A stretch of 64,000 nt of DNA from positions 244,021-308,020 of the forward strand of contig NZ_JQKD01000004.1 of assembly GCF_000745855.1 (NCBI RefSeq). Direction: 5' to 3'. This document shows, in pieces, positions 44,184-51,918 of this stretch; position 1 is the stretch's first letter, and each line of letters begins with the position of its first letter. This DNA is from Xenophilus azovorans DSM 13620. GTDB lineage: Bacteria; Pseudomonadota; Gammaproteobacteria; Burkholderiales; Burkholderiaceae_C. A program made the position numbers and the translations under genes. The notes beneath the pieces are model-generated. The model worked only from the letters and a program-made list of their open reading frames with translations, was not told the origin of the DNA and ran no database searches.

Positions 44184-44567
44184 TCAAGTCTCCTTGGTTG
44201 CGTGAATTAGCGAGGCGTCCGGACCGCGCGCGGCACCAGTTGCACCCCAATTGAAGGTAAGCGCCTTCCTCAGCTTGCCTACCACGTCGACTTCCACACT
44301 TGATACCGGCGTCACCCGGCAGGCCAGGCAGATGCCCTTCGCCTCGTCGTCTTCCGACACATGGGTCCGGCTCATTGGGCCGATGCAGCGGACCTGCCCG
44401 ACCGGTACGCTGATCCTGCACACGCCGCAGCCGCCGCTCAGGCATCCAACCGGAATGCCCTTACGGCCGATGCGGGCCATGCCCTGCAACAAGGTTTCCG
44501 TCTCGCCGCAGGCGTAGGTTTCGCCCGTCTGGACGATCCGCACGTTGTGCCTTACGCCGCTCGTCAT
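44184..44567 (-). CDS. Plant-type [2Fe-2S] ferredoxin (XylT/DmpQ-like)
   Basis: 127 aa from ATG 44567. Chloroplast-type cluster ligands lie in [12 protein letters not shown] and the later CLACRV, with the fourth cysteine reached by the first motif (C-x4-C-x2-C, then C about 35 residues on). XylT and DmpQ reactivate catechol 2,3-dioxygenase whose iron has been oxidised by substituted catechols. Its gene is immediately upstream of dmpB (1-bp gap), the canonical position. It may also serve as an electron carrier for a Rieske oxygenase. Confidence 0.85.
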   Translation of the reverse strand: MTSGVRHNVRIVQTGETYACGETETLLQGMARIGRKGIPVGCLSGGCGVCRISVPVGQVRCIGPMSRTHVSEDDEAKGICLACRVTPVSSVEVDVVGKLRKALTFNWGATGAARGPDASLIHATKET

Positions 44568-44577
44568 GCAACCTTCC

Positions 44578-45429
44578 TCAGGCGGCATCCGCCTCGGCCA
44601 GGAAGTTGCCGACCAGCTTTGCAAAGCGTGCCGCATGTTCGATCTGCGTCCAGTGACCGCAGCGGCCGAACACATGCAGCTGGGAGCGGGAGATCCACTG
44701 CGACAGCGTGATCGAGTTCGACACTGGAAGGACCTGGTCCTCACGTCCGTGAATGATGAGGGTCTCGTGCGGCAGCTTGCGGATGTCTTCCTCGCGGCTG
44801 GCCAACGCCTCCACCCAGCGCTGCCGGGGGGCGGGGAACATGGCCGAGTAGGATTCATGAAAGCCAGGTTGGATGCTCGCCTCGTAACGCAGCTGGGCCA
44901 GCTCGTCGGTGACCAGGTTCCGGTCGAATGCAAACCAGTCCATCACCTTGCGCATGCTTTCGAACGAGGGCTCGTAGCCCCAAACCGCGTCGAGCGCGGG
45001 CGTGATCGGGAAGCTGACGCCGGCCGCACCCATCAACACCAGGCGACGCACTCGCTGCGGGTGGCGGATCGCGAGCGCCAGCGACAACGCGCCGCCGAAG
45101 GAATTGCCAACCAGATCGACCTTCGGGAGATCGAGGGCATCTAGGAGACCGATCGCCTGTGCCACCCAGTTGTCCATCGAGTACACCGCGCCCGCGGGCC
45201 GATCAGTGAAACCAAAACCCGCCATGTCGGGCGCAATCACCCTGCGTTCGCGCGCCAGGACCGGCATCACCAGTCGCCAATTTGCGAACGCGCTGACGCC
45301 CGGCCCCGACCCGTGGATCATCAACACCGGGAAGCCTGCGCCTTGGTCGTGGTAATTGGTGCGCAGCCCTGCAGCGACGATGCTCTTGGAGATCTCGGGG
45401 GACTGGTCCATGATCAGTGAATCATTCAT
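44578..45429 (-). CDS. dmpD: Alpha/beta hydrolase (DmpD/XylF/CmtE-type meta-fission hydrolase)
   Basis: 283 aa from ATG 45429 (MNDSLIMDQ; an in-frame ATG at 45411 is an alternative). Alpha/beta-hydrolase: PVLMIHGSGPGVSAFANWRL, the nucleophile elbow GNSFGG (Ser), the acid in IIHGREDQVLP and the histidine in FGRCGHWTQIE. The start HGSGPG and the whole layout match 2-hydroxymuconic semialdehyde hydrolase. It cleaves alkyl-substituted ring-fission products to a carboxylate (such as isobutyrate for p-cumate) and 2-hydroxypentadienoate. First gene of the meta operon. Confidence 0.88.
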   Translation of the reverse strand: MNDSLIMDQSPEISKSIVAAGLRTNYHDQGAGFPVLMIHGSGPGVSAFANWRLVMPVLARERRVIAPDMAGFGFTDRPAGAVYSMDNWVAQAIGLLDALDLPKVDLVGNSFGGALSLALAIRHPQRVRRLVLMGAAGVSFPITPALDAVWGYEPSFESMRKVMDWFAFDRNLVTDELAQLRYEASIQPGFHESYSAMFPAPRQRWVEALASREEDIRKLPHETLIIHGREDQVLPVSNSITLSQWISRSQLHVFGRCGHWTQIEHAARFAKLVGNFLAEADAA

Positions 45430-45559
45430 AAAGTCTCGACATTGTCGGTAATCTCTGTATTTCCCATGTAGGTTAGAACCCTTATAGTCTGTCGAGATTT
45501 TTGTGAGATACACTCGTTATACAGGGCAACTCTCGTCTTTGACTCCCGTAGGCAATCGC
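45430..45559. promoter_or_regulatory. Divergent promoter region with 8-bp inverted repeat
   Basis: The meta operon and the gntR-reductase pair diverge from here. The region is A+T-rich and contains TCTCGACA at 45434-45441 and its exact complement TGTCGAGA at 45490-45497, 48 bp apart. The first copy lies just before the dmpD start, the second about 60 bp before the gntR start. Such spaced half-sites fit an operator for the GntR-type regulator encoded next, possibly with DNA looping. Confidence 0.5.
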
Positions 45560-46258
45560 ATGGACATGGAACTCGAGGCGCCAGCCTCCACGGAGGATGC
45601 GCCACGGACATTGATCGAGTCCGCCTACCGCAAGCTGCGGCGGGACATCATTGACGGTCGTCTCAAGCCCGACGAAAAGCTGAGGGTCGAGCACCTCAAG
45701 AGTTCATACCAAGTCAGTTCGGGGACGTTGCGTGAGGCGCTTGCCTTGCTGGTTTCAGACTCCCTGGTGGTGTCGCATGGCCAACGTGGCTTTCGCGTCA
45801 CGCCGATGTCGTTGATGGACCTGGAGGACGTGACGCGACTTCGCGTCCTGCTGGAGACCGAGGCGATGCGGGAAAGCATCCGCACCGGCAAGGACGACTG
45901 GGAGGCCGGGCTTGTTAGTGCATTCCACAAGCTGACATTGGCCGAGCAGCGCTTGCGCGTCGATGCGACCCGCAGCTTCGACGATTGGGAGTCATGCAAC
46001 CGGCAGTTCCACGAGGCGCTTGTCGCAGCCTGCCGTTCGCGGTGGCTGCTGCGCATGCGACAGGTGCTTTATCAGCAGTCTGAGCGCTACCGCCGCATCT
46101 CGGCTACGCAGGGGCCGCCGCCGGTGGATGTGCACGACGAGCACACCGCGATCTTTGAGGCCGCTCTGGGCCGAAAGGCGGAAGTGGCGTGTGCGTTGCT
46201 GACAACCCACATCCACCGCGCCCTTTCCGTCATCAGCAAGAGCCATCTGCTGCGCTGA
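45560..46258 (+). CDS. GntR-family (FadR subfamily) transcriptional regulator
   Basis: 232 aa from ATG 45560. A winged helix-turn-helix (LIESAYRKLRRDIIDGRLKP, LRVEHLKSSYQVSSGTLREA, LALLVSDSLVVSHGQRGFRV) is followed by an all-helical FCD ligand domain (WESCNRQFHEALVAACRSRW, VHDEHTAIFEAALGRKAEVA). It is divergent from the meta operon, whose expression it should control with a pathway acid or ring-fission product as effector. The ferredoxin reductase gene follows after 34 bp on the same strand. Confidence 0.88.
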   Translation: MDMELEAPASTEDAPRTLIESAYRKLRRDIIDGRLKPDEKLRVEHLKSSYQVSSGTLREALALLVSDSLVVSHGQRGFRVTPMSLMDLEDVTRLRVLLETEAMRESIRTGKDDWEAGLVSAFHKLTLAEQRLRVDATRSFDDWESCNRQFHEALVAACRSRWLLRMRQVLYQQSERYRRISATQGPPPVDVHDEHTAIFEAALGRKAEVACALLTTHIHRALSVISKSHLLR

Positions 46259-46292
46259 ACATCGCGCTGCGACAACGTTACGGGAGATCACG

Positions 46293-47513
46293 ATGGGAAG
46301 CGACTCGCCGGTCGGGCCTGTACTCATGCTGGGAGGAGGCCTGGCGGCCATTTCATTCGTCACCACGCTGCGCGGCAACGGCTTTGCGGGGGAGGTGTGC
46401 GTCGTCGAGACGGAAGCCGAGCCGCCGTACGATCGCCCGCCTTTGTCGAAGGATTTCCAGCGCGAGGGCGATTCCGAGAAGATCCGCCTCGACATCAGCC
46501 GCGCTCCGAACGTCGAGTGGATGCGGGGCCGCACCGCAACGGCCATCGACACACGCCAGCGGCGCGTGCGCCTGACCGACGGCACCGAACTCGGCTACGC
46601 CACCCTCGTGTTCGCCACCGGCGCCCGGCCGCGCGAGATTCCGGCTCTCCGGGATGCAGGCGTTCCGCTGTTCACGCTGCGCACTCTCGAAGACGCACGC
46701 CGCATCCGCGCCGTGCTGGTTCCTGGGGCACGCTTGCTCGTCATTGGCGGCGGTGTGATCGGCCTTGAGCTCGCCGCCACCGCGCGCGGATTGGGCTGCG
46801 AGGTGACGGTTGTCGAAGCGGCGGACCGGTTGATGAACCGCTGCTGCCCGACGACGCTGTCGTCGCTGGTGGCTGACTGCCACCGCGCGCACGGCGTCGA
46901 CTTGCAGCTGAACACGCAGCTGAAGGGCGTCGACGGCGCGCGCGTCGCGCTCAGCGACGGGTCGACACTGGAGGTCGACGCGGTGATCCTTGGCATCGGC
47001 GTGGTCGCAAACGATGAACTTGCGCGCGCCGCTGGCATCGCCTGCGACGACGGTATCTTCGTCGACGCCTTCGGACGCACCACCTGCCCTGGGGTGCTGG
47101 CCATCGGCGACGTCACACGCCAGCGCAACCCGCTCAGCGGCCGCTTCGAGCGCATCGAGACTTGGTCGAACGCGCAGAACCAGGGCGCTGCCGCCGCCCG
47201 CGCCCTGCTCTCCACGGAACCCGCGCCGTTCGTTGAGTTGCCCTGGTACTGGTCGGACCAGTTCGAGATGAAGATGCAGGTCGTCGGCTTGGCCGCCGGC
47301 GATGCGGAGATCGTCCGCGGCGTTCCGGCGAGCGGCGGCAAGTTCGCGCTTATCCAGGTGCGGCATGGGCGCGCGGTCGGCGTGGCCTGCGTCAACAACG
47401 CCCGCGAGTTCGCCTCGCTGAAGAAACTGCTGGCGCTGTCGCACCTGCCTGATGTCGCGGCGCTTGCTGATCCGTCAACCGACCTGCGCAAAATCATCCA
47501 GCGAGCGATCTAA
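46293..47513 (+). CDS. FAD-dependent ferredoxin reductase (AndAa/BphA4-like)
   Basis: 406 aa. Two Rossmann motifs: VLMLGGGLAAISFVTTL at the start (FAD) and LLVIGGGVIGLELAATARGL near residue 150 (NADH); PPYDRPPLSKDF, LVFATGARPREIP, FGRTTCPGVLAIGDV and VELPWYWSDQFEMKMQVVGL fit ferredoxin reductases of Rieske dioxygenase systems. It passes electrons from NADH to a ferredoxin. It is the only such reductase in the window while four terminal oxygenases are present, so it probably serves several of them. Co-transcribed with gntR. Confidence 0.9.
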   Translation: MGSDSPVGPVLMLGGGLAAISFVTTLRGNGFAGEVCVVETEAEPPYDRPPLSKDFQREGDSEKIRLDISRAPNVEWMRGRTATAIDTRQRRVRLTDGTELGYATLVFATGARPREIPALRDAGVPLFTLRTLEDARRIRAVLVPGARLLVIGGGVIGLELAATARGLGCEVTVVEAADRLMNRCCPTTLSSLVADCHRAHGVDLQLNTQLKGVDGARVALSDGSTLEVDAVILGIGVVANDELARAAGIACDDGIFVDAFGRTTCPGVLAIGDVTRQRNPLSGRFERIETWSNAQNQGAAAARALLSTEPAPFVELPWYWSDQFEMKMQVVGLAAGDAEIVRGVPASGGKFALIQVRHGRAVGVACVNNAREFASLKKLLALSHLPDVAALADPSTDLRKIIQRAI

Positions 47514-47925
47514 CCTCTCGATAAACGCGAGCAGAGCGCCTCGACGGGATGGACTCTTAGTGCTGATCGTCCAGGTCCGAGTTCGTCCGGTGGCTGCGCA
47601 GGATTGACCAAGCAACTTGGCCCAGGGATGCGACCGGCCGTACCATCTTGACGGCGCGCCATCGAAGCGCAGTACTCATCGGGCGACCGCAGAGGCTTGG
47701 GCCGGTCGGCAGACACCCGCTCGACCAGTGATCGGAATTGCCAAGAGATTGCGAGACGGTCGTTCTACGCCCCGCGCACCACCCCTTCGCGCACTTGACT
47801 ACAGGGCAACAGGAACAAGCGAGCGATCTAGGCTTGTGCTTGCGCAACTGACGACGGGCATCTACGCGCAGGCCTGCTAGCTCTCTGGCGCTGGCCGCTA
47901 GAGGAGACTCCGTCATCCTGGTCGT
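47514..47925. other. 412-bp region without a recognisable gene
   Basis: It follows the reductase stop codon. No open frame has a recognisable family, a ribosome-binding site or motifs. Short dyads exist but none is followed by a clear T-run. It lies at the border between the catabolic region and the mobile-element zone, so it is probably a breakpoint with eroded sequence. Confidence 0.4.
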
Positions 47926-47955
47926 GTGCTTCGTGCGCCCGAGCAAGCGAGGGCC

Positions 47956-48159
47956 GGCGTGCTGCGCCGACAGGTGTATCTAGCCGGATTTGCGGCCAGC
48001 CGCAGCAACGCGCTCAAGCCGCTGTACCTGGCCCTGCGGGCCAAGGGGTTTGCCAGCACTCAGGCCTTCATCATCCTCGGGCGCAAGTTGCTCAGGGGCA
48101 TTCGCTATCTGGAGAGGCACCCAATTGTTCGATCCGACGCGCTTGCTGCCGAAAAATAG
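47956..48159 (+). mobile_element. IS110-type transposase C-terminal remnant
   Basis: About 65 codons, LRRQVYLAGFAASRSNALK followed by YLALRAKGF and a final ILGRKLLRGIRY, resemble the end of IS110/IS116 transposases (the RNA-guided serine domain tail). The rest of the gene is absent and no ends could be identified. The match is by pattern only, so the assignment is tentative. Confidence 0.45.
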
Positions 48160-48321
48160 TTTGCAAGAACCATAGAACCTCAGACAGTTCATATTCCCTC
48201 CGGAAACGCATCCGCTTGAATCGGAAGATAGTGCCACCGCAACGCTCTTCGCGAGATTCCGGTTCGTGTCTACATTTCGAATGTGCGCGCCGAAAGCACC
48301 TCCGACATACCCAGCGCGCCA
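48160..48321. other. Short non-coding spacer
   Basis: 162 bp between the IS110-like remnant and the end of the split recombinase gene. No motif, terminator or gene was recognised. Confidence 0.35.
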
Positions 48322-48517
48322 TCACTCGCGGTTGCGGCCCTCGCCTCCATCGCCCCAGAATCCCCGCATGGCCTTCAACCGCTCATCACGCTCCGTTGTC
48401 AAATACAAAGATGTCGTGCCAACGGAGGCGTGCCCCAGGTTGTTCTGAACCACCTGAATCGGTACCGGCGGCCGCCCTGCCCTTCCCTGCAACGCATGCG
48501 AGCCATGCGAATGCCGC
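48322..48517 (-). pseudogene. 3' end of the large tyrosine recombinase split by the RIT element
   Basis: Reading leftward from the left boundary of the RIT element, the frame gives RHSHGSHALQGRAGRPPVPI, then QVVQNNLGHASVGTTSLYLT with the catalytic His and the nucleophilic Tyr, then ERDERLKAMRGF and a short tail to the stop at 48322. This aligns residue by residue with the end of the intact copy (RHSRGSDALQVREGQTPIPI, ERDERLSAMQGA) encoded at 57.2 kb, and is exactly the part missing from the 5' fragment at 51.9-53.7 kb. Confidence 0.9.
48512..48517. repeat. 6-bp direct repeat (left) at the RIT insertion point
   Basis: TGCCGC, repeated at 51915-51920 on the other side of the element. In the intact recombinase copy the same hexamer occurs once (57385-57390) followed by the same flank, so the sequence is the insertion core. 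Confidence 0.8.
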
Positions 48518-48539
48518 CTATGGCCCACAGTACATAGGA

Positions 48540-48559
48540 GGCACTGTATCCCGCACCCG
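48540..48559. repeat. RIT inverted repeat, left copy
   Basis: GGCACTGTATCCCGCACCCG, identical over 20 bases to the complement of 51899-51918. These are probably recombinase-binding sites at the ends of the element. Confidence 0.9.
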
Positions 48560-48666
48560 CCTATGCCGAGTTGGCGCGCCCTCCCTAAGGTTTCCCAGTC
48601 AATCGCCGACGCCAGCGGGACATAGTCTTTCTCCTTCCAAGTCAACCAGTTTGGAAGGAGAACGTC

Positions 48667-49905
48667 ATGGCACAGCCTCTCGAGCCTTCGTGGTCGTTGG
48701 CTCACCCGGTCGAAGGACCCCTGGTGGCGCGCATCAAGACCTTTACATCCCGAATGATGGAGCAGGGCTATGCTGCCTCCTCGGTTCATGTCGACACGCG
48801 CCTGATTGCTGACTTCAGTCGATGGCTCAAGGAAGTGGATGTCGCGCTACCGCAGATCACGCCAGGACACGTCGATCAGTACCTGAAGTATCGCGTCCAT
48901 CATCGACGTCCACGAGAAGGCGATCTGCTGGCCCTGACCAGGCTGCTGACCTTGCTGCGCGAAGAGGGAGATATTGCGCCGGTCGAGAGCTTGCCAATCG
49001 AAGCCTCCCCCGCCGATCAACTCGTAGAGAAATTCGCCGGATACCTGCGCAAGGAGCGTTCACTCGTCCCAAATACGATTCGTGCCTATGTACCGGTCGC
49101 CAGGCGCTTTCTCGCCGAGCGATTCGGAAGCGGGGTGGCGAACCTTCGAGAGCTATCGGCCAGCGACGTCGTCGCGTTCGTGCGGCGCGTGGCAGCGAGC
49201 CACCACCCGCGCTACGCAAAAACCATGACGAGCGCGCTGCGCTCGTTTCTGCAGTTTGCCCGCTACCGCGGTGATCTCACTTCAGACCTGGCCGCGGCGA
49301 TCCCCGCAGTTGCAAATTGGTCGCAAACATCGATTCCCCGCGCGATTGCGCCCGACCATGCGAGGGCGATTCTCGCCCACTGCGACATCCAGACCGCAGT
49401 TGGCCGTCGCGATCACGCGATCCTCTTGCTGCTCGCCCGCCTGGGTCTAAGAGCGTGCGAGATCTGCGAATTGAAGCTTGAAGACATGGATTGGGAGGCT
49501 GGACAGCTGCGGGTGCGCGGCAAGGGGGGCCGTGAGTGCCAGTTGCCGTTGCCAGCGGAAGTCGGCGATTCGATCGCAAGCTACCTGCAGCATGGACGTC
49601 CAAGCAGCACCGATCGCCATTTGTTCTTGCGGGCGCGAGCGCCTATTCGGGAGCTGCAACCGCCTCAGGCAATTGGCGCGATCGTGACGGCAGCGTTCGA
49701 GCGAGCAGGCATCGAGTCTTCGCGCAAGGGAGCGCATCAGTTTCGGCATGCCCTTGCCACACAGATGCTCAATCATGGAGCCTCGCTGGCGGAGATCGGC
49801 AAGGTTCTACGTCATCGCACCCTGCAGACCACCACGATCTATGCGAAGGTAGACCTGACAGCGTTGCGCGCGCTGGCGCTGCCTTGGCCGGGAGCTGCGT
49901 CATGA
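48667..49905 (+). CDS. RIT tyrosine recombinase A
   Basis: 412 aa. A SAM-like N-terminal DNA-binding domain (IKTFTSRMMEQGYAASSVHV) precedes a second core-binding segment (LVEKFAGYLRKERSLVPNTI) and the catalytic domain: Arg in LLARLGLRACEICELKLEDM, Lys in VRGKGGRECQLPLP, the HQFRHALATQML box (H-x-x-R), HRTLQTTTIYAKVD with the second His and the Tyr nucleophile. It is preceded by GGAAGGAGAACGTC, a strong ribosome-binding site. Its stop overlaps the next start by 4 bp. Confidence 0.93.
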   Translation: MAQPLEPSWSLAHPVEGPLVARIKTFTSRMMEQGYAASSVHVDTRLIADFSRWLKEVDVALPQITPGHVDQYLKYRVHHRRPREGDLLALTRLLTLLREEGDIAPVESLPIEASPADQLVEKFAGYLRKERSLVPNTIRAYVPVARRFLAERFGSGVANLRELSASDVVAFVRRVAASHHPRYAKTMTSALRSFLQFARYRGDLTSDLAAAIPAVANWSQTSIPRAIAPDHARAILAHCDIQTAVGRRDHAILLLLARLGLRACEICELKLEDMDWEAGQLRVRGKGGRECQLPLPAEVGDSIASYLQHGRPSSTDRHLFLRARAPIRELQPPQAIGAIVTAAFERAGIESSRKGAHQFRHALATQMLNHGASLAEIGKVLRHRTLQTTTIYAKVDLTALRALALPWPGAAS

Positions 49906-50834
49906 ACCCGCTGCGCGAGGCCATGCAAGACTACCTCGCCATGCGGCGGGAGCTCGGCTTCAAGATGTATGAAGCGGGCCTGAAGCTACCTCGGTTCATT
50001 GAATTTTTGGAGCAGAGAAAGGCACCCCATATCACCGTGGCATTGGCCCTCGAATGGGCCCAGCAGCCCACGTCCGTCCTACCGGCAGAGCGGGCTAGGC
50101 GCTTGAGCTACGTGCGCGGATTTGCGCGCCATCACAAAGCCACCGATCCGCTCACGGAGATTCCGCCGTGCGGCTTGTTGCCCTACCGCCCAGGGCGGGC
50201 CAAGCCTTACTTCTACTCGCCGCAAGAAGTCGAGGGTCTGCTCGCCGCTGCACGCGGGCTTTCGCCCGCGACAGGGCTGCATCCCTGGACATACTCGTGC
50301 CTGTTCGGACTGCTCAGCGTTTCAGGCATGCGCATTGGTGAAGCACTGCGACTGAAGGTCAGCGATGTCGACCTTGACAGAGCTGTGCTGAGAATCGAGG
50401 GATCCAAATGCCGTAGGTCGCGCCTGGTGCCCATTCATGCTTCGACCGCAGTCGCACTCGCCGACTACCTGGAACGGCGTGCGCTGTTTCTCGCGGGACG
50501 ACCGGCGCCCAATCTGTTCATTTCGGGCCGGGGCAATCGACTCGATGGCGCCGATGTGCACCGGATGTTCTACGCATTGTCGCGACAGCTTGGTCTTCGC
50601 GCGCTGGGCGCAAGCTGTGGCCCGCGGCTGCATGATTTTCGTCATCGATTTGCCGGCTTGACGTTGCTGCACTGGTACCAACAGGGTCAAGATGTCGAGC
50701 GACTTCTGCCGGTCTTGTCGACCTATCTGGGCCACATCCACGTTGCCAATACGTACTGGTACCTCGACGCTTGGCCCGAGTTGATGACCCAAGCAATGCA
50801 ACGCCTGGAGCGCCGTTGGGGGAATGCATCATGA
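49902..50834 (+). CDS. RIT tyrosine recombinase B
   Basis: 310 aa from ATG 49902. The core-binding domain starts MNPLREAMQDYLAMRRELGF. Catalytic residues are Arg in SVSGMRIGEALRLKVSDVDL-type (SGMRIGEALRL), HDFRHRFAGLTLL, and the His-Tyr end LGHIHVANTYWYLD. It is translationally coupled both ways (4-bp overlaps). The three RIT proteins are thought to act together because the order and overlaps are always kept. Confidence 0.92.
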   Translation: MNPLREAMQDYLAMRRELGFKMYEAGLKLPRFIEFLEQRKAPHITVALALEWAQQPTSVLPAERARRLSYVRGFARHHKATDPLTEIPPCGLLPYRPGRAKPYFYSPQEVEGLLAAARGLSPATGLHPWTYSCLFGLLSVSGMRIGEALRLKVSDVDLDRAVLRIEGSKCRRSRLVPIHASTAVALADYLERRALFLAGRPAPNLFISGRGNRLDGADVHRMFYALSRQLGLRALGASCGPRLHDFRHRFAGLTLLHWYQQGQDVERLLPVLSTYLGHIHVANTYWYLDAWPELMTQAMQRLERRWGNAS

Positions 50835-51829
50835 GTTGCAGCCCGAGCCTGGCCTCTCTCCTGGAGAGGTTCTTCCTGCAACGTCTCATGCGGCAGCGCC
50901 ATGCGAGCAGTCACACGATCAGCGCGTATCGCGATACGTTTCGATTGCTGCTCCAGTTCGCTCGGCAACGCCTGCACAAGTCGCCGTCCCAGTTGGCATT
51001 CGAAGAGATCGACGCGCCATTGATCGTGGCATTCCTCGATGATCTCGAGAAGAGCCGCGGGATCACTGCCCGCACCCGCAACCTGCGGCTCACTGCAATC
51101 CGCTCGTTCTTTCACTACGCTGCGTATGAAATGCCGGAGTGCTTGGCTCAGATCCAGCGTGTGCTCGCTATTCCTGCGAAACGCTTCACGCGCGCGCTGG
51201 TTCATTTCCTCAACAGGAAGGAGGTCGATGCCTTGCTCGCCGCCCCTGATCAGCATTCTTGGTCTGGTCGTCGCGACCATGCGCTGATCCTGGTAGCTGT
51301 GCAGACCGAGCTGCGCTTGTCCGAGCTGACCGGACTCCAGCGACGCGACGTGACACTCGACACGGGTTCACATGTTCGGGTTCTTGGCAAAGGTCGCAAA
51401 GAGCGCTGCACGCCGCTGAGCAAACAGACACGCGCCGTCATGAAAGCATGGTTGGAAGAATTACCCGAGGGCGGTGCCCAGCCGATCTTCCCGAACGCCA
51501 AGGGCGGGCGTCTCAGCTCGCACGGGGTGCACTACATCCTGGCCAAGCATGCGGCGGCGGCAAACAAGCAGTGCTCCTCGTTGATGCACAAGCGAGTGAC
51601 CCCCCATGTTTTGCGGCACACGACCGCGATGGACCTACTGCAGGCGGGCGTCGAGCAGTCGGTCATCGCCTTATGGCTAGGCCATGAATCGATCGAGACC
51701 ACGCAAATCTACTTGGAGGCGAACCTCGCGTTGAAAGAGGAAGTCCTCGCCAAGACCACGCCGCCTGCTGGGAGGCTGGGGCGGTACAAACCGGACGACC
51801 AGCTATTGGCCTTCCTCAAGGGTCTGTAA
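50831..51829 (+). CDS. RIT tyrosine recombinase C
   Basis: 332 aa from ATG 50831. XerC-like: LASLLERFFLQRLMRQRHAS, Arg in VQTELRLSELTGLQRRDV, Lys in VLGKGRKERCTPL, HVLRHTTAMDLLQAGV, LGHESIETTQIYLEANLALK with His and Tyr nucleophile. The stop lies 10 bp before the inner inverted repeat box at the right end, so all three genes fill the element completely. Confidence 0.93.
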   Translation: MSCSPSLASLLERFFLQRLMRQRHASSHTISAYRDTFRLLLQFARQRLHKSPSQLAFEEIDAPLIVAFLDDLEKSRGITARTRNLRLTAIRSFFHYAAYEMPECLAQIQRVLAIPAKRFTRALVHFLNRKEVDALLAAPDQHSWSGRRDHALILVAVQTELRLSELTGLQRRDVTLDTGSHVRVLGKGRKERCTPLSKQTRAVMKAWLEELPEGGAQPIFPNAKGGRLSSHGVHYILAKHAAAANKQCSSLMHKRVTPHVLRHTTAMDLLQAGVEQSVIALWLGHESIETTQIYLEANLALKEEVLAKTTPPAGRLGRYKPDDQLLAFLKGL

Positions 51830-51898
51830 GAACCCAACACTATGTCCCGCGCCGACATCTCGGTTCCGCTGTGCGCCCAACGGCTCTCTGTAAATAGT

Positions 51899-51918
51899 CG
51901 GGTGCGGGATACAGTGCC
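51899..51918. repeat. RIT inverted repeat, right copy
   Basis: Complement of the left copy at 48540-48559, 20 of 20 identical. Its last four bases (TGCC) belong to the TGCCGC core shared with the target. Confidence 0.9.

Larger units (their letters stand above)
48518..51914 (+). mobile_element. Recombinase-in-trio (RIT) element
   Basis: About 3.4 kb with three consecutive tyrosine recombinase genes on one strand, each overlapping the next by 4 bp (ATGA), the defining layout of RIT elements. The ends carry a 20-bp identical inverted repeat and an inner inverted box (GCGGGACATAGT at 48615-48626 with its complement at 51839-51850). A small dyad (CTATG...CATAG, 48518-48537) sits outside the left repeat. 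It has inserted in the recombinase gene at TGCCGC, giving a 6-bp repeat. No cargo genes are present. The intact reading frames suggest it could still move. Confidence 0.92.

Noticed and set aside
46293..47513. Nitrite reductase or rubredoxin reductase identity for the FAD protein
   Set aside because: The two-dinucleotide fold is shared, but length, the C-terminal WYWSDQF region and Rieske context fit ferredoxin reductases of dioxygenases better.
48160..48660. CRISPR-like or tandem repeats in the gene-poor zone left of the RIT element
   Set aside because: Only the RIT end repeats and a short dyad are present; no regularly spaced repeats exist anywhere in the window.
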